From Lysobacterales bacterium (GTDB taxonomy: Bacteria; Pseudomonadota; Gammaproteobacteria; Xanthomonadales; Xanthomonadaceae): 35,308 nucleotides of DNA. The notes below the pieces were generated by a model. It searched no databases. It saw only the letters and a program-made list of their open reading frames with translations, and was not told the origin of the DNA. The DNA lies in the NCBI GenBank assembly GCA_019510195.1, contig JAEKKW010000056.1, positions 1-35,308 of the forward strand. Reading direction: 5' to 3'. The position numbers were made by a program, and so were the translations under genes. Positions 17,703 to 26,330 of the stretch are shown in pieces (the first letter of the stretch is position 1; each line of letters begins with the position of its first letter).

Positions 17703-18838
17703 CTGCCCACATGCAACGGATGCCCGGCCTAGACCTGTTGCGCGCCATCGCCATCCTCTGGGTGATGCTGTTCCACAGTTTCATCGTCGGTGGGCTCGGC
17801 GACGATTGGAGCTGGCTGTCGAAATGCGGCTGGATGGGCGTCGACATTTTCTTCGTGCTCAGCGGTTACCTGATCGGTGGCCAGGTATTGCAGCGCCTGC
17901 GTGATCACGGACGGCTCGGCTTCGGCGATTTCTACCTGCGCCGCGCCTTGCGCATCCTGCCGGCGTTCTGGCTGGTGCTGGCGATCTACGCGCTGTTCCC
18001 GTCGTGGCGCGAAGTCGAGGGGATGGAGCCATGGTGGAAGTTCGCGGCATTCATATACAACCTTGATGTCGATTACAGCGCGCACGCAGCGTTCTCGCAC
18101 GCATGGTCGTTGTGCGTGGAGGAACATTTCTACCTGGTGTTCCCGTTGCTGGCGATGTGGTTGTTCCGCCGCAATTCGATGTTGCTGACCATCGCGTTGA
18201 TCGCATTCGTGCTGCTGGGCGGCATCGCGCTGCGTAGTGCGATCTGGCTGCATGACGATGCCCTGAAGCCGGATCGCAACTGGTTCATCGAGGATCTCTA
18301 CTACCCGACCTGGTGCCGTCTCGATGGCCTGCTGGTGGGCGTCGCATTGGCAGCGATGAACGTGTTCCGTCCGCAGTGGTGGAAGCACCTGCGCAGGCAT
18401 GCGGATTTTGCCTTGTTGACCGGACTCGTCGGCGTCGTTGCGTCATTCTGGCTGCACGCGCAGCGCGGTGGCCTGCTCGCCAACAGCATCGGTTGGTCGG
18501 TGTTGTCGATTTCCTTCGGATTCCTGGTATTCGCAGCGGCCGAGCGCGACGGCTGGATCGGACGCCGGCATGTTCCTGGTGCGAGCTGGATCGCCGCGAT
18601 TTCCTACAGCCTGTATCTCAGCCACAAGCTGGTGATGCATGGTGTCGAGTCGGCGATCGATGGTCGCGTGCATGGCATCGTCGCATTCGCGCTGTACGCC
18701 ATTGCGATTCTCGCGGCAGGTGCAATGTTGCACTACGCGGTGGAGCGGCCGGGGTTGCGCTTGCGGGAGCGGATGCTGCGACAGCGCGACCCGGCAGGCA
18801 TCATCACGCCCTCGATCAGTGCCGGAAACAGCCAATGA
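17699..18838 (+). CDS. acyltransferase 3 (OafA/YrhL-type) membrane protein
   Basis: A 379-residue membrane acyltransferase with about ten hydrophobic segments. The family signature is at the start: GLDLLRAIAILWVMLFH, with the His used for catalysis, then WMGVDIFFVLSGYLIGG and the FYLRRALRILPAF motif. HAWSLCVEEHFYLVFPLL is the conserved SLSVEEQFY-like segment. Such enzymes move acyl groups across the inner membrane onto sugars, lipopolysaccharide, peptidoglycan or exported small molecules; the acceptor is unknown. Its ATG overlaps the hydrolase stop, so the two are co-translated. A hydrolase paired with an acyltransferase may add and remove the same ester, which is inference. Confidence 0.9.
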   Translation: MTAHMQRMPGLDLLRAIAILWVMLFHSFIVGGLGDDWSWLSKCGWMGVDIFFVLSGYLIGGQVLQRLRDHGRLGFGDFYLRRALRILPAFWLVLAIYALFPSWREVEGMEPWWKFAAFIYNLDVDYSAHAAFSHAWSLCVEEHFYLVFPLLAMWLFRRNSMLLTIALIAFVLLGGIALRSAIWLHDDALKPDRNWFIEDLYYPTWCRLDGLLVGVALAAMNVFRPQWWKHLRRHADFALLTGLVGVVASFWLHAQRGGLLANSIGWSVLSISFGFLVFAAAERDGWIGRRHVPGASWIAAISYSLYLSHKLVMHGVESAIDGRVHGIVAFALYAIAILAAGAMLHYAVERPGLRLRERMLRQRDPAGIITPSISAGNSQ

Positions 18839-18881
18839 ATCGCTTTCTCCGATCCCGTGCACACCAGCGGATCATCCGCGG

Positions 18882-19376
18882 TCAGCGTGCACGAGTGGAA
18901 TGCGAAGTGGTGGAGGGGACCGACCGCCACGGCGCCGCGACCAGCACCACGCCCGCGAGGACCAATGCCGCGCCGAGGATGCGCACCGCATCCACCGTGC
19001 GTGGCGCGCTCTGCAACACGCCGAACTTGTCGAGCAGCAATGCCGCAACGACCTGCCCGAAAATGACGAGACACATCATCGTTGCCGGACCGAGGCGCGG
19101 GATCAGCAGGGTGACGACGGCGACGTAGACCGCGCCGAGCAATCCGCCCAGCCAAACCCATGCGGGCATGCTGCCTGCCGCGCCGAGGTCGATCTGGTGA
19201 CGTGCAAGGAGGAGATACACGCCCAGTGCGATCGATCCGACCAGGAACGACACGAACGCGGCGACGATCGGCCCGCCGATCTGTGTGCCGAGTTTCGCAT
19301 TGACCAGACCCTGCAGCGGCAGCATCGCGCCGACCAGGATGGCGAGGCCCATCATCCACCACGCGTTGCCGCTCAT
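18882..19376 (-). CDS. DMT-superfamily transporter, YdcZ/DUF606 type
   Basis: A 164-residue protein with five hydrophobic segments: WWMMGLAILVGAMLPLQGLVNAKLG at the start, then PIVAAFVSFLVGSIALGVYLLL, VWLGGLLGAVYVAVVTLLI, ATMMCLVIFGQVVAALLLDKFG and ILGAALVLAGVVLVAAPW. This half-size layout and the GLVNAKLG and PRLG motifs match the DUF606 branch of drug/metabolite transporters, thought to work as dimers; substrate unknown. The ATG at 19376 overlaps the ydfG stop (ATGA). The open frame reaches far upstream, but that part is the wrong-frame reading of ydfG. A basic tail with Ser/Thr follows the last membrane segment. Confidence 0.82.
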   Translation of the reverse strand: MSGNAWWMMGLAILVGAMLPLQGLVNAKLGTQIGGPIVAAFVSFLVGSIALGVYLLLARHQIDLGAAGSMPAWVWLGGLLGAVYVAVVTLLIPRLGPATMMCLVIFGQVVAALLLDKFGVLQSAPRTVDAVRILGAALVLAGVVLVAAPWRSVPSTTSHSTRAR

Positions 19377-20131
19377 GCCTTGTCCCCGCGATGGAGCTGG
19401 AAGCCGGCGAAACTCTGGCTTGTCGGCATCACTTCCAGGCGATTGACGTTGAGATGCGGCGGCAGGTTGGCGACCCACCACGCCGCTTCGGCGATGTCGT
19501 CGCCGGTGATCGGATCGGTGCCGCGATAGAGATCGTCCGACGCCTGCCGGTTGCCGCCGGTGCGTACCAGGGTGAACTCGGTTTCGGCGAGGCCCGGTTC
19601 GATGCTGGTGACGCGCACGCCGCTGCCGTGCAGGTCGCTGCGCAGGCCCAGCGAGAACTGGCTGACGAAAGCCTTGGTGCCGCCATAGACATTGCCGCCG
19701 ACATAGGGATAGGTCGCCGCGATCGAACTGATGTTGATGATGGCGCCGCGCGCTTGGATCAATCGCGGCAACAGTGCGTGGGTGAGATTGACCAGGCCGA
19801 GCACGTTGGTCTCGATCATCTGCCGCCACTGCGCGGGATCGGCCTGCTGTGCCGGCGCGGTGCCGAGGGCGAGTCCGGCGTTGTTCACCAGCAGGTCGAT
19901 GGTCTGCAACGATTCCGGCAAGTCGGCGATCGCGGCATGGATCGCATCGCTGTCGCGGATGTCGAAGCAAAGCGGATGGATCTCATCGCCCAGCTCGTCG
20001 CGCAAGGCCTCGAGACGATCCATGCGACGGCCACTGGCGATGATCTGCCAACCTTGCCTGGCGAAGCGCGTGGCGATGGCGCGGCCGAAGCCCGAGGTGG
20101 CGCCGGTGACGAAAGCGATCCTGTTCGGCAT
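19373..20131 (-). CDS. ydfG: NADP-dependent 3-hydroxy acid dehydrogenase, YdfG-type SDR
   Basis: A 252-residue classical short-chain dehydrogenase. The cofactor loop TGATSGFGRAIA at residues 9-20, Arg-rich GRRMDRLEAL (favouring NADP), NNAG, catalytic Ser in INISSIAAT and the YGGTK catalytic Tyr/Lys are all present. The segment YVGGNVYGGTKAFVSQFSL, followed by IEPGLAETEF, and the ending PTSQSFAGFQLHR are very close to Escherichia coli YdfG, which oxidises L-allo-threonine, serine and 3-hydroxy acids and reduces malonic semialdehyde. First of a coupled pair with the DMT transporter gene, whose start overlaps its stop. Confidence 0.9.
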   Translation of the reverse strand: MPNRIAFVTGATSGFGRAIATRFARQGWQIIASGRRMDRLEALRDELGDEIHPLCFDIRDSDAIHAAIADLPESLQTIDLLVNNAGLALGTAPAQQADPAQWRQMIETNVLGLVNLTHALLPRLIQARGAIINISSIAATYPYVGGNVYGGTKAFVSQFSLGLRSDLHGSGVRVTSIEPGLAETEFTLVRTGGNRQASDDLYRGTDPITGDDIAEAAWWVANLPPHLNVNRLEVMPTSQSFAGFQLHRGDKA

Positions 20132-20182
20132 GGGGAGTGGTGCAGATGGGGAACCGCGATTGTGCCGCAGTGCGGCACCGGA

Positions 20183-20767
20183 TCACCACACGAAGGGAAT
20201 CAGGCGTCTGGTGGTGCGGGCGTATTCGGGATATTCCCGCGGGAACGCCAGCGACAGCACCGATTCCTCGATGCGGATGCGATAGAGGAAGGCGAGGGTC
20301 GGCGGCACCGTCAGCAGGAACAGCGAAGCCCAGCTGCCGAGCGCCAACCCGGCGCCATAGAAGCACATCAGCGCGCCGGTATAGGACGGATGACGCAATA
20401 GCGCATAGGGCCCGCTGCGCACCAGCTTGTGGTCGTCGCGGATGGCGACATCGACGGTGAAATAGCGCGCGAGCACGCGGACCGACCACGCGCGCAGCAG
20501 CAATCCTGCAATCAGCAGGCCCAGGCCGAGCCATGCCGCGGGCGCGGCGACGAGCGCCGCGAACGGCAGCCAGCGGATGACGCCGGCGCAGATCGCCATC
20601 ACCGTCGAACTCCACGCCACGAACATCAGCAAGCGCAACGATCCCTGGTCGCGCGACTGGCCGATGGTGGCGCGGTGGGTCACCGCCAATGCGAACTCGC
20701 CGAGTCCCCACAGGATCATGATGTCGCGAATGAGCCAGAACGGTGGCGTGGAAAACATCACCGTCAC
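20183..20767 (-). CDS. isoprenylcysteine carboxyl methyltransferase-like membrane protein
   Basis: A 194-residue membrane protein with about four hydrophobic segments. The C-terminal half carries the ICMT-type signature: VRSGPYALLRHPSYTG, EESVLSLAFPREYPEY and RRLIPFVW. Members bind S-adenosylmethionine and methylate carboxyl groups, amines or sulfur of membrane-associated substrates; bacterial members are mostly uncharacterised. The ATG at 20767 overlaps the stop of the upstream basic-tailed protein (ATGA at 20764-20767); an ATG three codons later is possible. It ends 51 bases before ydfG, so it may share transcripts with the genes on this strand. Confidence 0.8.
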   Translation of the reverse strand: MTVMFSTPPFWLIRDIMILWGLGEFALAVTHRATIGQSRDQGSLRLLMFVAWSSTVMAICAGVIRWLPFAALVAAPAAWLGLGLLIAGLLLRAWSVRVLARYFTVDVAIRDDHKLVRSGPYALLRHPSYTGALMCFYGAGLALGSWASLFLLTVPPTLAFLYRIRIEESVLSLAFPREYPEYARTTRRLIPFVW

Positions 20768-21141
20768 TTCGTCTTCTTCTTCGCACGCGGCTTGGGCGCG
20801 GCAGGCTTTGTCGCCGGCGGTTCAGGTGCAGGCGCTGGAGCCGGTGGCTTGCGCTTGCGATGCGCCGACGCCGCCTTGCCACTGGTCCGCGATTTGGTGG
20901 CGCGATGCTTGCGCAGCATGTCCTCGGCCAGCACCACGTCCTCGCTGAGGATGCCGGCGGCCTTGGCGATGGCGATGCGCGCCGCCGCCTTGTTCTCGTC
21001 GGGATTGGCCAGCAGCAATTCGCGAATGGCCTCGCGCAGGGCTTTTTCGGCGTTGTTCTGCAGATGCACGTTCTCGCCACGACGCAGCAACGCCATCAGC
21101 GCATCGACGACGGGTTTGATCAATGCGGATTCAATGGGCAT
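20764..21141 (-). CDS. hypothetical protein with basic, proline/alanine-rich tail
   Basis: A 125-residue protein I do not recognise. Residues 1-85 appear helical (ALIKPVVDALMALLRRG, AEKALREAIRELLLANP, AAARIAIAKAAGILSEDVVLAEDML). From about residue 85 the chain becomes a disordered tail rich in Lys, Arg, Pro and Ala (RKRKPPAPAPAPEPPAT, then PKPRAKKKTK). Such tails resemble the histone-H1-like C-termini of proteins such as AlgP and suggest nucleic-acid binding, but that is inference from composition only. No signal peptide. Its stop overlaps the start of the ICMT-like gene. ATG at 21141. Confidence 0.65.
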   Translation of the reverse strand: MPIESALIKPVVDALMALLRRGENVHLQNNAEKALREAIRELLLANPDENKAAARIAIAKAAGILSEDVVLAEDMLRKHRATKSRTSGKAASAHRKRKPPAPAPAPEPPATKPAAPKPRAKKKTK

Positions 21142-21231
21142 GAATCGATGGCCTGGGCGACGCCCGGATCGGGGGAGTCGCCAGTGTGCCGCACGGGCAT
21201 CTCAGGGATCGAGACCCCTGCGAATGCGGCC

Positions 21232-22101
21232 TCAGCGGGCCTTGACCGCGACCGCCGCCACGCCGCCGCCGGACAGCTTCGACTTGGCGCCGGCCAGTTC
21301 GCCGGCACTGGCATACGGCCCCATCCGCACGCGATAGACCGTCTTGCCGCCGACATCCGCCGATTCCACCCGCGCGTTCAGCCCGAGCATGGCGATCTTC
21401 GCCTTCACCGTCTCGGCTTGGCCGGCGTCGCCGAAGGCGCCGGCCTGGAGGATGTAGGGCGTCGCATTGGTGGCTTCGACCGGCTTGGAGATCGGTACGC
21501 TGGCGCCGTCGGCGGCCTTGGCGTGGGCAACGGTCACCGGCGCCGGCGTGTCGTCATCGTCATTGGTCTTGCCGGGCGATGCTGCGGACGGACGCGGCGT
21601 GGCCTGTGTTTTCGCCGCTTCGGCCTTGGCGACCTGCTGCGTGGAATCGATTGGCTGGGGCAATCCGTTGCTGCCCTGGGCGGCATCGGCATTCGGCCTG
21701 GCCTTGGCGGCGTCGGCCTTGCGCTTGGTTTCCGCCTGCGCCATCGCCGCGAGTTGCGCGTCGGACAGGCGGACCTCGTTCTTGGGCAGCACGTCGTAGA
21801 AGGAATAGTCGTCATTGGCGGCCGCCTTCGCATCAGGCTTGGCCACGGCATCGGCGCTCGCCGTGGTGGCAGCCGGCGCCGGTGCGACTTCTTCTGTCGC
21901 CGCCGGTTCGGCCTTGGCATCCGGATTCGGCGTCGGCTTGAAGAAACCGTCGCCCTTGGCCTTCAACAGGCGCGGCGCGCCGATCACCACCACCAGCGTC
22001 AGCAGCACGCCCATCACCAGCCAGGCCCAGCCCGGCATGCCCGATCCACCACCACCACCGCCATTGCGCCGGGCCTGCGAGCGTCCGCGTTGTTGCGCCA
22101 T
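21232..22101 (-). CDS. SPOR-domain cell-division protein, FtsN-like
   Basis: A 289-residue bitopic protein. A short basic cytoplasmic N-terminus (AQQRGRSQARRNGGGGGG) is followed by one transmembrane segment at about 24-43 (WAWLVMGVLLTLVVVIGA). A long Ala/Pro/Lys-rich periplasmic linker contains YSFYDVLPKNEV, a motif shared with FtsN-type proteins, and an acidic DDDD patch. The SPOR domain occupies about 213-289 (PYILQAGAFGDAGQAE, YRVRMGPYASAGELA); SPOR domains bind denuded septal glycan. It begins on the base after the argS stop, and the argS-SPOR order is known from Pseudomonas and relatives. I hold back the symbol ftsN because other SPOR proteins share this design. Confidence 0.87.
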   Translation of the reverse strand: MAQQRGRSQARRNGGGGGGSGMPGWAWLVMGVLLTLVVVIGAPRLLKAKGDGFFKPTPNPDAKAEPAATEEVAPAPAATTASADAVAKPDAKAAANDDYSFYDVLPKNEVRLSDAQLAAMAQAETKRKADAAKARPNADAAQGSNGLPQPIDSTQQVAKAEAAKTQATPRPSAASPGKTNDDDDTPAPVTVAHAKAADGASVPISKPVEATNATPYILQAGAFGDAGQAETVKAKIAMLGLNARVESADVGGKTVYRVRMGPYASAGELAGAKSKLSGGGVAAVAVKAR

Positions 22102-23790
22102 TTACATCGTCTCCGGGGCAGTCATGCCGAGCAAATCCAGACCATTCTTCAACACCTGCGCGGTCGCGGTGCACAGTGACAGACGCGCATTGCGTTCGGC
22201 TTCAGCTTCCACCAGTACCGGTTGCGCGTGATAGGCGGTGTGAAAGGCCGTCGCCAGTTCGCGCAGGTACTGGGCGATGGCGTGCGGTTCGAGATCGTGG
22301 CCCGCCTGTTCCACCACTTCCGGGAAACGCGAGAGTTCGCGCATCAGTTCGCGACTGGCGTCGTCGCCGAGGATGTCGAGGTGCGACAGCCCCGAGGCTT
22401 CATCCACCACGAAGCCTTTCTCTTTTGCTTGCCGCAGCAGGCTGCAGACGCGGGCGTGGGCGTACTGCACGTAGTAGACCGGGTTGTCGTTCGATTGCGA
22501 ACGCGCGAGATCGATGTCGAAGGTGAGTTGCGAATCGGGCTTGCGGGCGACCAGGAACCAGCGCACGGCGTCGCGCCCGGCTTCCTCGATCAAATCGCGC
22601 AAGGTGAGGTAGCTGCCGGCGCGCTTGGACAGCTTCACCTCCTCGCCACCACGCATCACCGTGACCATCTGGTGCAGCACGTAGTCGGGATAGCCCTTGG
22701 GGATCCCGAGATCGAGCGCCTGCAGGCCGGCCTTCACCCGCATCAGCGAGCCGTGGTGGTCGGCGCCGAGTTCGGTCACCGCGCGCTGCCAGCCGCGCTG
22801 CCACTTGCCGAGGTGGTAGGCGACATCGGGCAGGAAGTAGGTATAGGTGCCGTCTGACTTGCGCATCACGCGGTCCTTGTCGTCACCGAAATCGGTGGTG
22901 CGCAGCCACAGCGCGCCGCCTTCCTCGTAGGTGTGGCCGGCGGCGGTCAGGCGCTGCACGGTTTCCTCGACCTTGCCGTCGGCATACAACGACGATTCGA
23001 GGAAGTAGTTGTCGAAGCTGACGCCATAGGCGGCGAGATCGGCGTTCTGCTCGCGACGCAACGCGGCGACGGCGAACTTGCGGATGGCGTCGAGGTCGCC
23101 GGCGTCGTTCCCACCGGTGACGACATGGCCTTCGATCTCGACGCTGTCGCCGTGCAGATAGCTCTGCGCGACGTCGGCGATGTAGTCGCCGTTGTAGGCG
23201 TCGGCGGGCCATTCGGCATCGCCGGGCTTGTGGCCCCGTGCGCGCGCCTGCACCGAACGCGCGAGATTCTCGATCTGCACGCCGGCGTCGTTGTAGTAGA
23301 ACTCGCGGATCACGTTCCAGCCGTTGGCGGCAAGCACGCGCGCGATCGAATCGCCGATCGCCGCGGCGCGGCCGTGGCCGACATGGAGCGGGCCGGTCGG
23401 ATTGGCCGAGACGTATTCGACGCCCACGGTCTGTCCGGCGTGGCGGGTGTTGCGGCCGTAGTCGACCCCTTGGGCGTGGACATCGCGCACCACCTGCTGC
23501 CATGCCTGCGGCGCGAGATGGAAGTTGATGAAGCCCGGTCCGGCGATCTCGACGCGGGCGATCGCATCATTCTTCGGCAGCGCCTCGACCAGTTGTTGCG
23601 CCAGCGCGCGCGGATTGGTCCGTGCGGCCTTGGCCAGCAGCATCGCGGCATTACTGGAGAAATCGCCGTGGGCGTGTTCCTTGGGGCGTTCGATCACGAA
23701 GTCGGGGGCGACAGTGTCGGCGGGCAGGGTGCCGGCGGCGACCAGGGCGTCGATGCCCCGGGAAACAAGGGCGCGGAGCTGGGATTTCAC
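22102..23790 (-). CDS. argS: arginyl-tRNA synthetase
   Basis: A 562-residue class I synthetase charging tRNA-Arg. The N-terminal Add-1 domain ([21 protein letters not shown]) is followed by the HIGH-like [17 protein letters not shown] (about 130-145), the catalytic core ending with [18 protein letters not shown] (KMSK equivalent), and the C-terminal DALR anticodon domain ([20 protein letters not shown] to LGMTAPETM). The GTG at 23790 is chosen because family similarity begins with KSQLRALV; an upstream ATG at 23823 overlaps a TACAAT -10 hexamer and should not be translated from that promoter. Followed immediately by the SPOR gene. Confidence 0.94.
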   Translation of the reverse strand: MKSQLRALVSRGIDALVAAGTLPADTVAPDFVIERPKEHAHGDFSSNAAMLLAKAARTNPRALAQQLVEALPKNDAIARVEIAGPGFINFHLAPQAWQQVVRDVHAQGVDYGRNTRHAGQTVGVEYVSANPTGPLHVGHGRAAAIGDSIARVLAANGWNVIREFYYNDAGVQIENLARSVQARARGHKPGDAEWPADAYNGDYIADVAQSYLHGDSVEIEGHVVTGGNDAGDLDAIRKFAVAALRREQNADLAAYGVSFDNYFLESSLYADGKVEETVQRLTAAGHTYEEGGALWLRTTDFGDDKDRVMRKSDGTYTYFLPDVAYHLGKWQRGWQRAVTELGADHHGSLMRVKAGLQALDLGIPKGYPDYVLHQMVTVMRGGEEVKLSKRAGSYLTLRDLIEEAGRDAVRWFLVARKPDSQLTFDIDLARSQSNDNPVYYVQYAHARVCSLLRQAKEKGFVVDEASGLSHLDILGDDASRELMRELSRFPEVVEQAGHDLEPHAIAQYLRELATAFHTAYHAQPVLVEAEAERNARLSLCTATAQVLKNGLDLLGMTAPETM

Positions 23791-23821
23791 GGGGTTTCTG
23801 GCAACGGCTTGATAGCCGGGC

Positions 23822-23827
23822 ATTGTA
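23822..23827 (-). promoter_or_regulatory. possible -10 element for argS
   Basis: TACAAT on the minus strand in the radC-argS gap matches five of six positions of the sigma-70 -10 box and would give a leader of about 25 bases before the GTG at 23790. No convincing -35 was found at normal spacing. Confidence 0.4.
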
Positions 23828-23853
23828 CGGCTTCGGGGGCCGCGCCCCTGCAT

Positions 23854-24528
23854 TCACATCATCCCGCGTGCCGCCATCGAGACTGCCGGGCCGTCGCCGA
23901 CCACGAAATGGTCGAGCAGGCGGATGTCCATCAGCGCCAGCGACTGCTTGAGGCGCTGGGTCACGGCGCGATCGGCGGCGCTGGGTTCGGGATTGCCGCT
24001 GGGGTGGTTGTGGCCGACGATCACCGCCGCCGCGTTGTGGGCCAGCGCGCGCTGGACCACCTCGCGCGGGTGCACTTCCGAGCCGTCGATGCTGCCCTGG
24101 AACAGTTCCTCGAAGGCGAGGCTGCGATGGCGGGTATCGAGGAAAAGGGCGGCGAAGACCTCGCGGCGCTGCCCGCGCAGGCGCCGGCTGAAATAGCGGG
24201 CGGCGACGTCGGGATTGGCCATGGCCTCGCCGCGTTCCAGTTGCCCGGCGAGGTGACGGCTGCCGAGTTCGAGCGCAGCCGCCAATCGGCAGGCGCGGGC
24301 CGGGCCGAGGCCGTGGAGCTCGGTGAGCCCGGCGGCATCGCGATCGAGCAGGCCGCGGACGCCACCGGCATTGGTCAACAAGCTGCGTGCGGTCGCCACC
24401 GCGTCCTGCCCGCGCACGCCGGAGCCGAGGAACAGGGCCAGCAATTCGGCATCGGAGAGCGTGGCCGCGCCGAGGCGCAGCAGCTTTTCGCGGGGACGTT
24501 CGTGTTCGGGCCAGTCGCGGATGTGCAT
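23854..24528 (-). CDS. radC: RadC/MPN-domain DNA-repair-family protein
   Basis: A 224-residue RadC-family protein (JAB1/MPN). The N-terminal [27 protein letters not shown] and helix-hairpin-helix [20 protein letters not shown] are followed by the JAMM metal motif [16 protein letters not shown] and [10 protein letters not shown]. The metal site is complete. Despite the name, a role in recombination repair is unproven. The ATG at 24528 ([15 protein letters not shown]) is chosen because the family starts there; the upstream open part lies in the divergent promoter region. Divergent from coaC, as in many gammaproteobacteria, where radC lies next to coaBC and dut. Confidence 0.93.
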   Translation of the reverse strand: MHIRDWPEHERPREKLLRLGAATLSDAELLALFLGSGVRGQDAVATARSLLTNAGGVRGLLDRDAAGLTELHGLGPARACRLAAALELGSRHLAGQLERGEAMANPDVAARYFSRRLRGQRREVFAALFLDTRHRSLAFEELFQGSIDGSEVHPREVVQRALAHNAAAVIVGHNHPSGNPEPSAADRAVTQRLKQSLALMDIRLLDHFVVGDGPAVSMAARGMM

Positions 24529-24644
24529 GGTGGTTCGAAGCTTGATCTGCCACCCACTCTGGCGCTTGCAAGAGCGATGCGGCATCGGAATTCCGGGGCC
24601 ATCGGGTAAGCTGGCGGCCTGTGATCGCGTCGGAAAACGCCGCA

Positions 24645-25190
24645 ATGGCCGCCCCCTCCAACATCCTGCTGTGCGTGTGCGGAGGCATCGCCGCCTACAA
24701 GTCCGCCGAGCTGGTGCGCCGCCTGCGCGACACCGGCGCCGAGGTGCAGGTGGCGATGACCGACAACGCCCAACGTTTCGTGAGCGCGCAGACCTTTCAG
24801 GCGCTCAGCCATCGTCCGGTGCGCACCTCGCTGTGGGACGAGCACGCCGAAGCGGCGATGGGCCATCTCGAACTGGCGCGCTGGGCGGGCCGGATTGTCA
24901 TTGCGCCGGCGACCGCCAACACGCTGGCGAAACTGGCGCACGGTTTTGCCGACGATCTGGTGAGCACGTTGTGCCTCGCATCGGAAGCGCCGCTGACGGT
25001 GTGCCCGGCGATGAACCACGTGATGTGGGAGCATCCGGCGACGCAGGCCAACATCGCGACGTTGCGCGCGCGCGGCGTGCAGGTGGTCGGGCCGAACGAC
25101 GGGCCGCTGGCCGAAGGCGAAAGCGGGCCGGGACGGATGAGCGAGCCGGCGGAAATCGTCGCGGCGCTGACCGGAAAGCACCAGGCATGA
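24645..25190 (+). CDS. coaC: phosphopantothenoylcysteine decarboxylase (stand-alone CoaC)
   Basis: A 181-residue flavoprotein decarboxylating 4'-phospho-N-pantothenoylcysteine in coenzyme A synthesis. The HFCD fold is clear: [21 protein letters not shown] (FMN loop), the His-containing [31 protein letters not shown] and the substrate clamp [14 protein letters not shown]. It stops at TGA after ALTGKHQA, where most proteobacteria continue into the CoaB domain of a fused CoaBC. The ATG at 24645 is preferred to a GTG at 24621 because it sits directly before the conserved part. The stop overlaps the coaB start (ATGA at 25187-25190). Confidence 0.9.
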   Translation: MAAPSNILLCVCGGIAAYKSAELVRRLRDTGAEVQVAMTDNAQRFVSAQTFQALSHRPVRTSLWDEHAEAAMGHLELARWAGRIVIAPATANTLAKLAHGFADDLVSTLCLASEAPLTVCPAMNHVMWEHPATQANIATLRARGVQVVGPNDGPLAEGESGPGRMSEPAEIVAALTGKHQA

Positions 25191-25846
25191 GTGCACTGAA
25201 CGGCAAGCGCGTGGTGGTGAGCGCGGGTCCGACCTTCGAGGACATCGATCCGGTGCGCTTCATCGGCAACCGCAGCAGCGGCCGCATGGGGTTCGCCATC
25301 GCGGAAGCGGCGATCGCGCGCGGCGCGCAGGTGGTGCTGGTCGCTGGTCCGGTGCATCTGCAGACACCGGGGGGCGTGCAACGGATCGACGTGCGTTCGG
25401 CGGCGCAGATGCACGACGCCGTGCTCTCGGCGTTGCCGGCCGACATCTATATCGGGACCGCGGCGGTCGCCGATTTCACTCCCCGCGCCGTTGCCGGCCA
25501 CAAGCTGAAGAAGGTGCCGGGACAGGACACGCTGGTGCTGGAACTGGTGAAGACCGCCGACATCCTCGCCGATGTCGCCCGCGCAGCGAATCGCCCGCGC
25601 CTTGTCGTCGGGTTCGCCGCCGAAACCGACGACGTCGAAACCTATGCGCGCGGCAAGCTCGCGGCCAAGCGCATCGACATGATCGCCGCCAATCGCGTCG
25701 GCATCGCCGGCTGCGGCTTCGAATCCGACGACAACACGCTCGACGTGATCTGGGCCGATGGCCAACACCGCCTTGGTCCCGAGAGCAAGCGCGTGGTCGC
25801 CGAAGGCCTGCTCGACCTCATCGAAGAGAGAATCGCGACGCAATGA
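25187..25846 (+). CDS. coaB: phosphopantothenate-cysteine ligase (stand-alone CoaB)
   Basis: A 219-residue ligase joining phosphopantothenate and cysteine, using CTP in bacteria. Conserved blocks: [33 protein letters not shown], the lysine-rich HKLKKVPG loop, [10 protein letters not shown] and the [12 protein letters not shown] segment. In most relatives it is the C-terminal half of CoaBC; here it reads in the -1 frame relative to coaC and begins with its own ATG overlapping the coaC stop. Both halves keep every motif I can check, so the split looks functional rather than a decayed fusion. Its stop overlaps the dut start (ATGA). Confidence 0.9.
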   Translation: MSALNGKRVVVSAGPTFEDIDPVRFIGNRSSGRMGFAIAEAAIARGAQVVLVAGPVHLQTPGGVQRIDVRSAAQMHDAVLSALPADIYIGTAAVADFTPRAVAGHKLKKVPGQDTLVLELVKTADILADVARAANRPRLVVGFAAETDDVETYARGKLAAKRIDMIAANRVGIAGCGFESDDNTLDVIWADGQHRLGPESKRVVAEGLLDLIEERIATQ

Positions 25847-26301
25847 ATCATGTTTTGCAGATCAAGCTGCTCGACCCGCGTTTTGGCGGCGAGTGGCCGT
25901 TGCCGGAATACGCCACCGCGTCCAGCGCCGCGCTCGATCTCCGCGCCGCCATCGATGCACCGCTGACGATCGCGCCGGGACAGGCGGAACTGGTGCCGTC
26001 GGGCATTGCCATCCATCTCGCCGATCCGACGCTATGCGCGCTGGTGCTGCCACGCTCGGGGCTCGGTCACAAGCACGGGCTGGTGCTCGGCAACGGCACC
26101 GGATTGATCGACGCCGATTACCAGGGCCCACTGATGATCAGCGTGTGGAATCGCGGGCGCGGGGCTTTTACGATGGCGCCGGGGGATCGCATCGCGCAGC
26201 TGGTGGTCATGCCGATCGTGCGCGTGGCGCTGGATGTCGTGGATGCATTCGAAGACAGTGCTCGCGGTGCGGGCGGATTTGGCCATACGGGCCTGCGCTG
26301 A
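25843..26301 (+). CDS. dut: dUTP diphosphatase
   Basis: A 152-residue trimeric dUTPase hydrolysing dUTP to dUMP and diphosphate, limiting uracil in DNA and feeding thymidylate synthesis. All five motifs are seen: [12 protein letters not shown] (1), [14 protein letters not shown] (2), [19 protein letters not shown] (3), [12 protein letters not shown] (4) and the C-terminal [10 protein letters not shown] (5). The start overlaps the coaB stop, making a coaC-coaB-dut operon with a phosphomannomutase gene 29 bases further on, an order familiar from Pseudomonas. Confidence 0.96.
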   Translation: MNHVLQIKLLDPRFGGEWPLPEYATASSAALDLRAAIDAPLTIAPGQAELVPSGIAIHLADPTLCALVLPRSGLGHKHGLVLGNGTGLIDADYQGPLMISVWNRGRGAFTMAPGDRIAQLVVMPIVRVALDVVDAFEDSARGAGGFGHTGLR

Positions 26302-26309
26302 AGCAGGCC
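26290..26309 (+). other. hairpin over the dut stop codon
   Basis: A perfect 7-bp stem (ggcctgc 26290-26296, gcaggcc 26303-26309) with a 6-base loop covers the dut stop codon and lies 21 bases before the next start. There is no T run, so it is more likely an mRNA stability or leader element than a terminator, if it has any role. Confidence 0.3.
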
Positions 26310-26330
26310 TGCCACAAGGAACCGACAACG

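Noticed and set aside
23836-23848. GC-rich inverted repeat (ggggc-cgc-gcccc) between radC and argS as terminator
   Set aside because: A 5-bp stem with a 3-base loop and no T run, in very GC-rich DNA; not enough to call.
22933-24609. 558-codon plus-strand open frame opposite argS and radC
   Set aside because: It spans two conserved genes on the other strand and has no motif; an antisense shadow.
25170-25195. Programmed -1 frameshift joining coaC to coaB
   Set aside because: The frames differ by -1, but no slippery heptamer precedes the stop, while an ATGA reinitiation overlap is present and is used throughout the window.
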